From Aquitalea magnusonii (GTDB taxonomy: Bacteria; Pseudomonadota; Gammaproteobacteria; Burkholderiales; Chromobacteriaceae), in assembly GCF_003202035.1 (NCBI RefSeq), contig NZ_QJKC01000007.1, positions 124,001 to 188,000 on the forward strand: a DNA stretch of 64,000 bases, read 5' to 3'. The notes beneath the pieces are model-generated. The model saw only the letters and a program-made list of their open reading frames with translations. It had not been told where the DNA came from and did no database searches. The position numbers and the translations under genes are program-made. Below, piece after piece: positions 1 to 10,461 of this stretch (its first letter is position 1; each line of letters begins with the position of its first letter).

Positions 1-288
1 ATGATCACCTCGGTTGAGCCCGGCATTTACCGTCCCGGCCTATGGGGGGTGCGTATCGAGAACCTGGTGCTGAACGTCGCCGCCGGGCAGAACGACTTTG
101 GTGACTTCCTGCGCTTTGAAACGCTAACCCTGTGTCCGATTGACAGCCGCTGCATCGAACACAGCCTGCTGTCACGCCAGGAAGTGGACTGGCTGAATCA
201 CTACCACGCCGAGGTGCGACGCCGCCTGCTGCCACTGGTGGCAGGCGCTGCCCGCGACTGGCTGCTGCAGGCTACACAAGCCATCTGA
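1..288 (+). CDS. Xaa-Pro aminopeptidase (M24B), C-terminal fragment
   Basis: This is the 3' end of a gene cut by the left window edge; the methionine at position 1 is almost certainly internal. The fragment carries the end of the M24 pita-bread fold (TSVEPGIYRPGLWGVRIE, around a metal-ligand Glu and the conserved RIEN) and then the short C-terminal M24_C domain typical of the aminopeptidase P family (FLRFETLTLCPID). Such cytosolic metalloenzymes remove N-terminal residues preceding proline. The metal-binding His and Asp residues lie outside the window, so completeness cannot be judged. It is followed within 25 bp by a terminator shared with argS. Confidence 0.85.
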   Translation: MITSVEPGIYRPGLWGVRIENLVLNVAAGQNDFGDFLRFETLTLCPIDSRCIEHSLLSRQEVDWLNHYHAEVRRRLLPLVAGAARDWLLQATQAI

Positions 289-310
289 ACAAGACAAAGC
301 ACAATAAAAA

Positions 311-336
311 ACGCCCTGCTATTTCAGGGCGTTTTT
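311..336. terminator. bidirectional intrinsic terminator (pepP / argS)
   Basis: Stem ACGCCCTG / CAGGGCGT around a 6-nt loop, with an A tract on the left and a T tract on the right. It can therefore end transcription from the aminopeptidase on the plus strand and from argS on the minus strand. Confidence 0.85.
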
Positions 337-360
337 TCATACCAGGCCAGCCAGAATGGC

Positions 361-2256
<1,896 letters not shown>

Positions 2257-3291
2257 CTATAGCCAGATGGTTTCGCCAATGGCCGGCAGCATGAAATCGT
2301 CAGGGCTGACCCCCTGCTCGCGCAAGGCCATGGCCAGCTCCGCCATCGGCTGCTGTATCGGTTCGTCAGTGAGAATGAAGGTGCCCCAGTGCACCGCCCA
2401 GGCCTTGCGCGCCGCCACATGCCTGAAAATGCGTACCGCCTCATCCGGATTGACATGCTGGGCGCGCATGACCTTGCGCGGCTCGTAAGCGCCGATTGGC
2501 AGCAAGGCCAAATCCACCGGCCCGATATGCCGGCCGATCTCATGAAACAGCTCGGCCTGATAACCGGTATCGCCGGGATACCAGATTTTCAGACCCGCCC
2601 CTTCCAGCAGATAGCCGCCCCACAGCGCCTTGTTCAGATCTCCCCACGGGCCACGATTGCTCCAGTGATGCGCCGGCGTTAACAGCACACGCAGCGCACC
2701 GCGCTGCACGGCATGCCACCAGTCCAGCTCGACAATCCGCTCGGCCGGCACGCCGGCGGCGCGCACGGCACGTGCCACGCCCAGCGGCACCACGAAGTCG
2801 GGCGCCCCGCCCTGCTGGCGCGCCAGGCGCTTGAGCGTGGGAAAATCCAGATGGTCGTAATGCAGATGCGTCAGCAAGACCAGGTCTATGCGCGGCAAAT
2901 CTGGCAGATCAATGGGCAAGGGCACTTGCCGCCGCGGCCCCAGATGGCGGAATGGCGACACCCGTGGCGACAGTGCCGGATCGATCAGCACATTCTGTCC
3001 GGCCAACTGCACAAAGCTGCTGGCATGCCCCAGCCAGGTCACGCTGCTGCGCAGGTGATTGGCTCGCAAGGCGGCGGGGTCGCCGCTGGTCAAGGGCACC
3101 ATTTCCGGCCGGTGATCCGGGCGTGGCCGCCACCACTGCGCCAGCTTCCAGTGCAACAGGCTGCCCAGTGAAGGCAGGCGGAAGGGATTGAGATTGCGAT
3201 AGCCGGCGGGGCCATGATGGCGCGCCGCCGGCTGTGCCACATAGGGCGCACGGTTGAACAGCGAGGCCAGCCAGTCAGGACGTCTGAACAT
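2257..3291 (-). CDS. metallo-beta-lactamase-fold hydrolase (NAPE-PLD / UlaG-like)
   Basis: A 344-aa soluble MBL-fold protein. It has THLHYDHLD (the HxHxDH zinc motif), a later PGDTGY (metal-bridging Asp), SVTWLGHASSFVQ near the start of the fold and AVHWGTF near the end. This arrangement matches the bacterial group related to N-acyl-phosphatidylethanolamine phospholipase D and the RomA/UlaG-type hydrolases. The true substrate is not predictable. The start at MFRRPDW is preceded by GGAATG; upstream residues in the open frame are not family-like. It stands alone between argS and the polyamine unit. Confidence 0.8.
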   Translation of the reverse strand: MFRRPDWLASLFNRAPYVAQPAARHHGPAGYRNLNPFRLPSLGSLLHWKLAQWWRPRPDHRPEMVPLTSGDPAALRANHLRSSVTWLGHASSFVQLAGQNVLIDPALSPRVSPFRHLGPRRQVPLPIDLPDLPRIDLVLLTHLHYDHLDFPTLKRLARQQGGAPDFVVPLGVARAVRAAGVPAERIVELDWWHAVQRGALRVLLTPAHHWSNRGPWGDLNKALWGGYLLEGAGLKIWYPGDTGYQAELFHEIGRHIGPVDLALLPIGAYEPRKVMRAQHVNPDEAVRIFRHVAARKAWAVHWGTFILTDEPIQQPMAELAMALREQGVSPDDFMLPAIGETIWL

Positions 3292-3378
3292 GTAGCATTC
3301 CAACAAAGACAATGCCTGAGTGTGCCGCCCCGGCCCTGCTTTGCCAAGCCAAAAGCGGAAAAAGTACATCCATGAAAA

Positions 3379-3400
3379 ATGGCCTCCAGCGGAGGCCATT
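3379..3400 (-). terminator. terminator of the pot / DUF3138 unit
   Basis: On the minus strand the stem AATGGCCTCC / GGAGGCCATT around a short loop is followed by TTTTTC, 24 bp past the DUF3138 stop codon. It closes the leftward polyamine-uptake transcription unit. Confidence 0.8.
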
Positions 3401-3423
3401 CGAGCGCTAAAACAGTCTGGCGA

Positions 3424-4911
3424 TCAGAAGCTGTACACGGCCTGGGCAGCGAAAATGTCGTTGCTCTTGCGATAGTTGCCACTATTACGCACAAACACAT
3501 CGCGGTTGGCCCAGTCGTGGCGGTATTCCATCTTCAGGGTCAGCTGATCGGTCGGGTAGAACAGCAGGGCTGCCGTCAGAGCCTGACGGGTAGCACCGGA
3601 GCAGTCGGAACCATTGACCGAGCTATTGCTGAAGCAGGCCTGGGAAATGCCGAAGCCGTTGGTGCCATCCACCCCACCATAACCCGTACCGGAAGACAGC
3701 GCGATACCGCCGCCACCGCCGCCATTCTTGCTGTCATTCAGGTAGTCGTAACGCAGGGTGGCACCCATGCGGCCAAACAGTTCGCTGGTCCACTTCTGAT
3801 GGGCCAGCAAGGAGAAGCCGTACCATACCGCGTCCTCACCATTCCAGGCAGCCTGCTTTTGCCGGCCATAATCCAGCTCGGCATTCAGCACGCCGTCGGT
3901 CATGGTGTAGGTGGCATCCAGCTCGGCAAAGTAGTAATTGCTGTACGGGCTGGTGGCATTACCCTGGTAGCCATAGCCCGTTCCAGTGGCATTGCTGTCC
4001 TTGCCTGGCAGGGTCTGACGGCCGGCATTGGCCGAAGCGCCGATATCCAGTGCACTGCTCCAGGTGTAATCAACACGGCCGGTTACGGTAGGCGTGTTGT
4101 TGGACTTGCCATTAGTCAAGTTGGCGTTGGTATGGTATTGCTCGTTGGCAATCATGAACTTGGTTGCCCACTCGCCATGCGCCCAGTTAAAGCCGGCACC
4201 CACATAGCCACCCGGATCGCTGAAGTCATACAGCAGGCCATGGGTAATGGTGTTCATCTGGTTGGACTGCTGTACTTCGTAGCCGCCAAAGCTGTTCATC
4301 AAGCCGGCCACCAGCTGGGTGGTATCGGACAGCGGATAGGTAATGACCGCCGTATTGATGATGTTGCCCAGACCGGTACTGCCGCTGCCGTTATTACTGC
4401 CGCCACTGGAGGAGCTGCTCTGCAGCAAGGTATTGCCCGAACCACGGTTGGGCAGGATGCTGATTTCCGCGCTCGGCGCCAGCGGGCCTACGCCGAAGGT
4501 TTTCTTGATATCCAGATAGACATCACCAAAGGTACTGTTGGTATAGGCATACTGGTTGCTGTGATTGACGAACTGGAAGCCCGAGCCCTTGGTGCTGCGG
4601 TTGTACAGATAGGTCGGGTCCAGGTAGCCGGTTACACTCAAGCCGGCAATCGGGCCTTCGCTGGCATCGGTCGTCAGCTTGTCCACTTTCAGCTCCATGC
4701 CGGCTACCCGCTGCTTCAGCTCGGTATTGGCATCATCCGCTTCCGGAGCCTTGGCGGCAGTCGCGGCGTTCACGGCCTGCTGCAGCTGTTGCATTTGCGC
4801 CTGCAGAGCCTCTAACTGGGCTTTCAGCTTGGCGATCTCGTCTCCCTTGGCATCGGCCATGGCTACGCCGGGAAGACCTGCGATCAGAGCACTGATCAAC
4901 AATTTCTTCAT
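3424..4911 (-). CDS. DUF3138 family outer-membrane porin-like protein
   Basis: The 495-aa product has a signal peptide (about 1-19, ending AMA|DA). A coiled coil of Gln/Leu heptads follows at about 22-52 (EIAKLKAQLEALQAQMQQL), then a linker and a long beta-rich region with alternating aromatic residues ending in AVYSF. The C-terminal Phe and the coiled-coil stalk fit an outer-membrane beta-barrel. Loops carry low-complexity Ser/Gly/Asn stretches (SSSSSGGSNNGSGS and a run of six Gly). A strong GGGAG site precedes the start. It lies 130 bp downstream of potI in the same direction with the terminator after it, so it is probably co-transcribed with the polyamine transporter. Family assignment is from memory of DUF3138; pore function is inference. 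Confidence 0.75.
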   Translation of the reverse strand: MKKLLISALIAGLPGVAMADAKGDEIAKLKAQLEALQAQMQQLQQAVNAATAAKAPEADDANTELKQRVAGMELKVDKLTTDASEGPIAGLSVTGYLDPTYLYNRSTKGSGFQFVNHSNQYAYTNSTFGDVYLDIKKTFGVGPLAPSAEISILPNRGSGNTLLQSSSSSGGSNNGSGSTGLGNIINTAVITYPLSDTTQLVAGLMNSFGGYEVQQSNQMNTITHGLLYDFSDPGGYVGAGFNWAHGEWATKFMIANEQYHTNANLTNGKSNNTPTVTGRVDYTWSSALDIGASANAGRQTLPGKDSNATGTGYGYQGNATSPYSNYYFAELDATYTMTDGVLNAELDYGRQKQAAWNGEDAVWYGFSLLAHQKWTSELFGRMGATLRYDYLNDSKNGGGGGGIALSSGTGYGGVDGTNGFGISQACFSNSSVNGSDCSGATRQALTAALLFYPTDQLTLKMEYRHDWANRDVFVRNSGNYRKSNDIFAAQAVYSF

Positions 4912-5041
4912 CTCACTTCTCCCTTGTCCTACTGCATGGATACCACGTTGTTTTTGCCTCTATAACCCAACGGGGCAGCAACCGGAATGGTGCCTTATCC
5001 CTGCTGCTGCCCCGTCCTTGCCTGCGACCTGCCTTGGTGGC

Positions 5042-5887
5042 TTACGCCTGATTGAAGGCCAGTTGCATTTCACGGTCACGCTTGCGTTGTACCGAGCGCA
5101 TATACAGATTGCCCGCCACGACACCCACCGACACCACGATGATGAACAGGGTGGCCAGGGCGTTCATTTCCGGGTTCAGACCCAGGCGCACGCGGGAGAA
5201 GATCACCATCGGCAGCGTGGTGGAGCCCGGACCGGACAGGAAGGCTGTCAGCACCAGGTCATCCAGCGACAGGGTGAAGGACAGCAGCCAGCCGGACACC
5301 AGTGCCTGGGAAATCAGCGGCAGGGTGATCACGAAGAACACCTTGAGCGGACGCGCCCCCAGATCCATGGCCGCTTCTTCCAGCGAACGGTTCAGTTCAC
5401 GTACACGGGACTGCACCACGATGGCCACATAGGACACGCACAGCATCACGTGACCAATCCAGATGGTGAACACGCCACGACCTTCCGGCCAGCCAAATGC
5501 CTGCTCCATGGCCACGAACAGCAGCAGCAGCGAGATACCCTGAATCACTTCGGGAATCACCAGCGGCGCATTGATCATGCCGGCAAACAGCGGGAACAGG
5601 CGGAAGCGGTTGAGCCGCGCCATCACGAAACCTGCCCAGGTGCCGATGACCACGGCCGCGGTGGCCGTCATCAGGGCAATCTTGATGCTGAGCAGGGCGG
5701 CATTGATCAGCTCGTCATCTTCCAGCAGTGCCCAGTACCACTTGGTGGAGAAACCGGACCATACCGTGACCAGCTTGGACTCGTTGAACGAGTAGATCAC
5801 CAGCAGGACGATGGGCAGATAAAGGAAGGCATAGCCGAAGCCAAGTACCGCAAACGACAGCGGTTTGCTGGGTTTCATCGTGCTCAT
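5042..5887 (-). CDS. potI: putrescine ABC transporter, permease PotI
   Basis: Inner-membrane permease of 281 aa with six predicted membrane segments. The cytoplasmic EAA loop (EEAAMDLGARPLKVFFVITLP, around 170-190) contacts the ATPase. It would form the translocation pore with PotH and receive substrate from PotF. The start codon overlaps the potH stop by four bases (ATGA), and a strong GGAGG lies inside the potH 3' end, so the two are translationally coupled. The pattern matches PotI of the PotFGHI putrescine importer more than PotC of the spermidine system, given the PotF and PotH neighbours. Confidence 0.92.
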   Translation of the reverse strand: MSTMKPSKPLSFAVLGFGYAFLYLPIVLLVIYSFNESKLVTVWSGFSTKWYWALLEDDELINAALLSIKIALMTATAAVVIGTWAGFVMARLNRFRLFPLFAGMINAPLVIPEVIQGISLLLLFVAMEQAFGWPEGRGVFTIWIGHVMLCVSYVAIVVQSRVRELNRSLEEAAMDLGARPLKVFFVITLPLISQALVSGWLLSFTLSLDDLVLTAFLSGPGSTTLPMVIFSRVRLGLNPEMNALATLFIIVVSVGVVAGNLYMRSVQRKRDREMQLAFNQA

Positions 5888-6792
5888 TTCACTTCCTCCA
5901 TCACTTTCGCCTGGTAATGCTGGAACAGCGCCATCGGCACCAGCAGCAGCAGCACCATGGCGCAGGTCACGGTAGCAGCCATCGGCCAGTCCATATTGTT
6001 AAAGAATTCATCCCACATCACACGACCGATCATCAGCGTGTCCGAACCACCCAGCAGTTCCGGGATCACGTATTCGCCCACCGCCGGAATGAACACCAGC
6101 AGGCTGCCGGCGATGATGCCGTTTTTCGACAGCGGCAGGGTCACCTGGACAAAGGCCTTCCACGGACGGGCGCCCAGGTCATAGGCGGCCTCCAGCAGGC
6201 GCAGGTCCATTTTCACCAGGTGGGCATACAGCGGCATGATCATGAAGGGCAGATAGGAGAACACCATGCCGATATACACGCCCCAGTTGGTGTGATACAG
6301 CCGCAGCGGGGTGTCGATGACGCCCAGCCACATCAGGAACTGGTTGAGGAAACCGTCATTCTTGAGAATGCCGATCCAGGCATAAACGCGAATCAGGTAG
6401 GAAGTCCAGAACGGCAGCATCACCATCATCATCAGCGTGTCACGAGCAGACTCGGAGGCACGGGCGATGTAATAGGCCATGGGGTAGCCGATCAGCAAGC
6501 ACAGTACGGTGGAGACAAAAGCCATCTGCACCGAGCTGATGTAGGTGGCAAAGTACAGATCGTCACCCAGCATGAACTTGTAGTGACCGACATTCAGCAC
6601 CAGGGTGAAGACATCGTCTTCGATCTTGGTCAGCGGCGTGTAGGGCGGAATGCCCAGCTGCTGCTGCGAAAAGCTGATGCCGACCACCAGCAGGAAGGGC
6701 AGCAGGAAAAACACAAACAAAAACAGGAAGGGAACACCGATGACGGTAGTCCTGCCGGACGGAAACCATCGACTAAAATTGAGACTTTTCAT
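5884..6792 (-). CDS. potH: putrescine ABC transporter, permease PotH
   Basis: Inner-membrane permease of 302 aa from the ATG at 6792; a GTG four codons upstream (6804) is an alternative start. It has a long N-terminal first membrane helix (LFLFVFFLLPFLLVVGISF), a large periplasmic loop, and the EAA motif LLEAAYDLGARPWKAFVQVTLP. It pairs with PotI. The site before the start is weak, and a 290-bp gap with a hairpin separates it from potF. In the E. coli order potG lies between potF and potH; here potG is missing from the cluster. Confidence 0.92.
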   Translation of the reverse strand: MKSLNFSRWFPSGRTTVIGVPFLFLFVFFLLPFLLVVGISFSQQQLGIPPYTPLTKIEDDVFTLVLNVGHYKFMLGDDLYFATYISSVQMAFVSTVLCLLIGYPMAYYIARASESARDTLMMMVMLPFWTSYLIRVYAWIGILKNDGFLNQFLMWLGVIDTPLRLYHTNWGVYIGMVFSYLPFMIMPLYAHLVKMDLRLLEAAYDLGARPWKAFVQVTLPLSKNGIIAGSLLVFIPAVGEYVIPELLGGSDTLMIGRVMWDEFFNNMDWPMAATVTCAMVLLLLVPMALFQHYQAKVMEEVK

Positions 6793-7046
6793 GTTTAGCA
6801 CCACTTGGCCGGTGGGACCGGCTTGCCAAGCACATCTTTACAGCCATCATATCAAGGCCCTGTCACGACTCGCCCTGATGTGATGACTTACGTTTCACTA
6901 CAGCCCGGCTCTGCGGAACCAGACTGTAACCCTCACTCCAGTACTGCTTTTTCTTAGCCAGCTGCCGTGCCGGCAATGCGGTAGCAGCGGCTGTTGCATC
7001 CATCCCTGCGGCCTTGACGACCGCGGGGATCGTGCAGGTCAGAACC

Positions 7047-7070
7047 AGCCGGGCGCACAGCCACCCGGCT
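7047..7070 (-). other. intercistronic hairpin after potF
   Basis: AGCCGGG and CCCGGCT arms seven bases long flank a 10-nt loop, starting 15 bp beyond the potF stop. There is no T tract. A hairpin at this place could protect the potF mRNA 3' end and keep the binding protein more abundant than the permeases. No gene was found in the rest of the 6793-7084 gap. Confidence 0.45.
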
Positions 7071-7084
7071 GATCAGGACACGGC

Positions 7085-8185
7085 TTAGCGGCCAGTCTTC
7101 AGCTGGGTCCACAGACGGTTCTGCAGACGCATGATGTCAGACGGCAGCGGCTTGAGCAGGAACAAGGTCTTCATGACCGATTCCGGCGGGTAGATGGACG
7201 GATCGTTGGCGATTTCCGGCTTCACGAACTTGCGGGCTGCCGCATTGGCAGTCGGGTAGAACACTTCGTCGGTAATCGCGGCATTGACTTCCGGATTCTC
7301 GATGTAGTTGATCCACTTGAGGGCCGCATCAACATGCGGTGCATCTTTCGGGATCACCATCACGTCAAACCAGATCGGTGCGCCGGACTTCGGAATCACG
7401 TAACCCAGCTGGTAGGTACGCTTGGCCTCGGCAGCACGATGCTTGGCGATGTTGACGTCGCCAGACCAGCCCAGCGCCAGGCAGATGTCGCCGTTGGCCA
7501 GGTCATTGATATAGCCGGAAGAGTTGAACTGGGTGATGTAGGGGCGGATTTTCTTCAGCAGTTCGAAGGCGGCCTGGTAGTCGGCCGGGTTCTTGCTGTT
7601 CGGGTCCTTGCCCAGATGATGCAGGGCAACGGCGAACACGTCATTGGCCTGATCCAGTACCGATACGCCGCAGCCCTTCAGCTTGGAGACGTATTTCGGG
7701 TCAAACAGGATGTCCCAGGTATCCAGCGGGGTATCCTTGCCCAGGATGGCCTTGACCTTGGTGAAGTTGTAACCCAGGCCATCGGTGCCATAAGCCCACG
7801 GCACGCCGTGCGCATTGCCCGGATCGGCATCCTGGATCTTGGCCATCAGCCCTTTGTCCAGATTCGCCAGATTGGGGATCTTGGACTTGTCCAGCTTCTG
7901 GTAGATGCCAGCCTCGATCTGCTTGGCCATGAAGTTGGAAGTGGGCACCACGATGTCGTAACCGGCGCGGCCGGTCATCATCTTGGCTTGCAGGGTATCG
8001 TCGCTGTCGTAAACGTCGTATTTCACCTTCACGCCGGTCTGCTTTTCAAAGCCGGGGATGGTGCCCTTGGCGATGTAATCAGACCAGTTGTAGACGTTCA
8101 GCGCCTTGTCTTCTGCCAGCACGCCCGCACTAGGCAACAGCAGAAGCAGCGAACACAGCACTTTCTTGACAAGTTTCTTCTTCAT
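7085..8185 (-). CDS. potF: putrescine-binding periplasmic protein PotF
   Basis: Solute-binding protein of 366 aa that captures putrescine (or a related polyamine) in the periplasm for PotHI. The signal peptide is about 1-24 (KKK start, Leu-rich core, VLA|ED). The mature protein opens with LNVYNWSDYIAKG, the classic PotD/PotF beginning, and contains the family landmarks YDVYDSDDTLQAKMMTGRAGYDIVVPT and GWSGDV. The start at MKKKLV is preceded by AGGAAG at good spacing; the frame is open further upstream but without signal-peptide character. It is first in the leftward unit and has an unusually long upstream region. Confidence 0.94.
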   Translation of the reverse strand: MKKKLVKKVLCSLLLLLPSAGVLAEDKALNVYNWSDYIAKGTIPGFEKQTGVKVKYDVYDSDDTLQAKMMTGRAGYDIVVPTSNFMAKQIEAGIYQKLDKSKIPNLANLDKGLMAKIQDADPGNAHGVPWAYGTDGLGYNFTKVKAILGKDTPLDTWDILFDPKYVSKLKGCGVSVLDQANDVFAVALHHLGKDPNSKNPADYQAAFELLKKIRPYITQFNSSGYINDLANGDICLALGWSGDVNIAKHRAAEAKRTYQLGYVIPKSGAPIWFDVMVIPKDAPHVDAALKWINYIENPEVNAAITDEVFYPTANAAARKFVKPEIANDPSIYPPESVMKTLFLLKPLPSDIMRLQNRLWTQLKTGR

Positions 8186-9027
8186 TACAGGCTTCCTAAT
8201 GTATTGCAAGACCATAAACTCCCTGTTGTCTGGGGACGCAAGGGACCTGATGAACTGCACCTCCTGTTGACCGTCCGGGGATTCTCCCTCGAATCCGGTC
8301 AGCGCCAAACCTGGGGTAATAATGGCACGCTTAGGCATTAAGCAATATTCGTGCACAACATTTATAACCCCATCCTATCCACTCTGGCTATTGCTATCCC
8401 AGTTGGATGCGGTAACTGTCAGGCAAGAGACGACGAACTTGCAGCACGGAGCCGCCAGTCGTCCTGATATTTATTGTTATCACAGGAAACCTGTGGAAAC
8501 CGGCTGGCCAGACAGCGCACTGCGCTGAGCATTGCAGCCTGTTTCCCGCAAGGGTAGACCTTCCCCATTACCAAGCCTCCTCCACTGTAGATGCCACCTC
8601 TGTAATGTTTAATAAAATCCACAATTCGTGGTGAGGTGTTACAGCTTTTTAACCACAAAGACATTCAGCCGCAACATGAATTTATTTTGCAGCGCAAAAA
8701 ATTCAACAGCCGAATGCTCTTGACGGCGGTCCGTGTTTACTATTCTGAACATCTGATCATTTCCTCCGGCCCAAACCGCTGTACAGCACAAATTTGCCTA
8801 TACATATGATCAAAACCAGCGCTCCGCCTGATGTTTCAAGGCTTTAGCAAGATCCGGGCAGGCGCGGCAGCTGTCTGCTTTCTGGTGGCCGACAGCAGCG
8901 CGCCTGATCACTCAACGCAGCCGGCCAGCTGCTGGCCGACAAAAAAGATTTTTTCTTGCCACAGGACAAGCTGAGGCAGATTTGCCACAGATCAAATCCA
9001 GTCCGTATTGGCCGTGGCAACAGGCGA
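8186..9027. other. long non-coding region upstream of potF
   Basis: About 840 bp with no convincing gene; the short frames inside lack ribosome sites and family-like composition. A weak minus-strand promoter candidate for potF is TTGCTT (8340-8345) and TATTAC (8316-8321) with an 18-bp spacer. The region is AT-richer than its neighbours around 8600-8820 and holds the two-block element listed separately. Another AT-rich stretch (CATATGATCAAAACC, about 8803-8817) lies beyond it. Confidence 0.5.
8605..8699 (-). promoter_or_regulatory. two-block conserved element, copy A (potF upstream)
   Basis: The left block TGTTTAATAAAATCCACAA (8606-8624) and the right block ATTTTGCAGCGCAA (8684-8697) recur with one mismatch in total and exactly the same distance between them at 48045-48136. 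The region between the blocks is mostly not conserved. The right block forms the palindrome TTTTGC-AGC-GCAAAA. It sits about 420 bp upstream of potF in the same orientation relative to the leftward gene as copy B has to the puuD-like gene. It is likely a binding region for a shared polyamine regulator. Confidence 0.55.
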
Positions 9028-9061
9028 AAGAAAAGCGGATGGCCCCTGCAGGCAATCCGCT
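9028..9061 (-). terminator. terminator of trhP
   Basis: Read on the minus strand, AGCGGAT and ATCCGCT arms with an inner GCC/GGC pairing are followed by TTTTCTTTC, about 40 bp past the trhP stop. Confidence 0.7.
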
Positions 9062-9099
9062 CACGTTTTAGCAACTTTCGACAGCACGGTTACATTTGA

Positions 9100-10446
9100 T
9101 CAGATCAACCGTGCCAGCAGCGCTTTTTCCATGCCGACCATGTCGGGGATACGCACCTGCATGCCATTGCCGGCGGCCAGCTCCACCGCCGCGCCATTGC
9201 GGGTCATCTGCTTGAGCTCGACGATACGGTTGCCGCGCGGATGAATCACTTCGATGCGATCGCCCACACCGAAGCGGTTTTTCACCTCCACCAGCGCCCA
9301 GCCCTCGGCATCGACTTCCAGCACATCGCCGACATACTGGCTTTGCTTGGCCTTGGAATGCCCGTCCAGATAGTTCTGGTAATCCTGGGTCTGATGGCGT
9401 TCCAGAAAGCCCGGGGTGTAGCCGCGATTGGCCAGCCCATCCAGCTCGGCCAGCAGGCCCAAATCAAAGGGGCGCCCCGCCACCGCGTCGTCGATGGCGC
9501 GGCGATATACCTGGGCGGTACGCGCCACGTAGTACAGGCTCTTGGTGCGGCCTTCGATCTTGAGCGAATCCACCCCGATCTTCACCAGCTTCTCCACCTG
9601 CTCCACGGCGCGCAGGTCCTTGGAGTTCATGATGTAAGTACCATGCTCATCTTCGATGATGGGCATCAGCTCGCCGGGGCGGCTGCCCTCCTCGATCAGG
9701 TAGGTCTTGTCAGCCAGCGGATGACGCTCGGCGCCGCCGCAGGCAGCAAAGCTCTGGTTGGCTTCTTCCAGCGCCTTGTTGAAATCCAGCTTGATGGTTT
9801 GCACATCGCCAGCGTCGTCACCCTGGGTGTCGTGCATCTTGTAGTCCCAGCGACAGGCATTGGTACAGGTACCCTGGTTCGGGTCACGGTGATTGAAATA
9901 GCCCGACAGCAGGCAGCGACCGGAGTAAGCAATGCACAGCGCGCCATGCACGAACACTTCCAGCTCGATATCCGGGCATTCCTGGCGGATTTCGGCAATC
10001 TCGTCCAGGCTCAGCTCGCGCGACAGGATGATGCGCGACACGCCCAGCTTCTGCCAGAACTTCACCCCCATGTAGTTGACGGTATTGGCCTGCACCGACA
10101 GATGAATCGGCACCTCGGGCCAGCGTTCGCGCACCATCATGATCAGGCCCGGATCGGCCATGATCAGCGCATCCGGCTTCATGGCGATCACCGGCTCCAT
10201 GTCCGCCATATAGGTCTTGATCTTGCTATTGTGCGGCAGCAGGTTGCTGGCCACGAAAAACAGCTTGCCGCGTGCATGCGCTTCGTCAATACCGGTTTTC
10301 AGTTCTTCCAGCTTGAAGTCATTATTGCGGGCACGCAGCGAGTAGCGCGGCTGGCCGGCATAGACGGCATCGGCACCAAAATCGTAGGCGGCGCGCATTT
10401 TGTCCAGCGTGCCGGCGGGCAGCAGCAGTTCCGGGGCTTTCATCAT
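9100..10446 (-). CDS. trhP: U32 family tRNA hydroxylation protein TrhP (YegQ)
   Basis: A 448-aa protein of the U32 'peptidase' family. Family knowledge: E. coli YegQ/TrhP works in prephenate-dependent formation of 5-hydroxyuridine at the tRNA wobble position. The U32 signature EVFVHGALCIAYSGRCLLS lies at about 163-181, and four cysteines (about 171, 178, 194, 198) are placed as Fe-S ligands. The N-terminus has ELLLPAGTLDKMRAAYDFGADAVY. AAGGAAG precedes a tandem ATGATG start. It lies 15 bp downstream of a small conserved hypothetical gene, probably in one operon, and is followed by its own terminator. Confidence 0.9.
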   Translation of the reverse strand: MMKAPELLLPAGTLDKMRAAYDFGADAVYAGQPRYSLRARNNDFKLEELKTGIDEAHARGKLFFVASNLLPHNSKIKTYMADMEPVIAMKPDALIMADPGLIMMVRERWPEVPIHLSVQANTVNYMGVKFWQKLGVSRIILSRELSLDEIAEIRQECPDIELEVFVHGALCIAYSGRCLLSGYFNHRDPNQGTCTNACRWDYKMHDTQGDDAGDVQTIKLDFNKALEEANQSFAACGGAERHPLADKTYLIEEGSRPGELMPIIEDEHGTYIMNSKDLRAVEQVEKLVKIGVDSLKIEGRTKSLYYVARTAQVYRRAIDDAVAGRPFDLGLLAELDGLANRGYTPGFLERHQTQDYQNYLDGHSKAKQSQYVGDVLEVDAEGWALVEVKNRFGVGDRIEVIHPRGNRIVELKQMTRNGAAVELAAGNGMQVRIPDMVGMEKALLARLI

Positions 10447-10461
10447 GATGGCTTGGCTTCC

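Noticed and set aside
8419-8664. Small frames in the potF upstream region as genes
   Set aside because: No ribosome sites or recognisable composition; one crosses the conserved two-block element.
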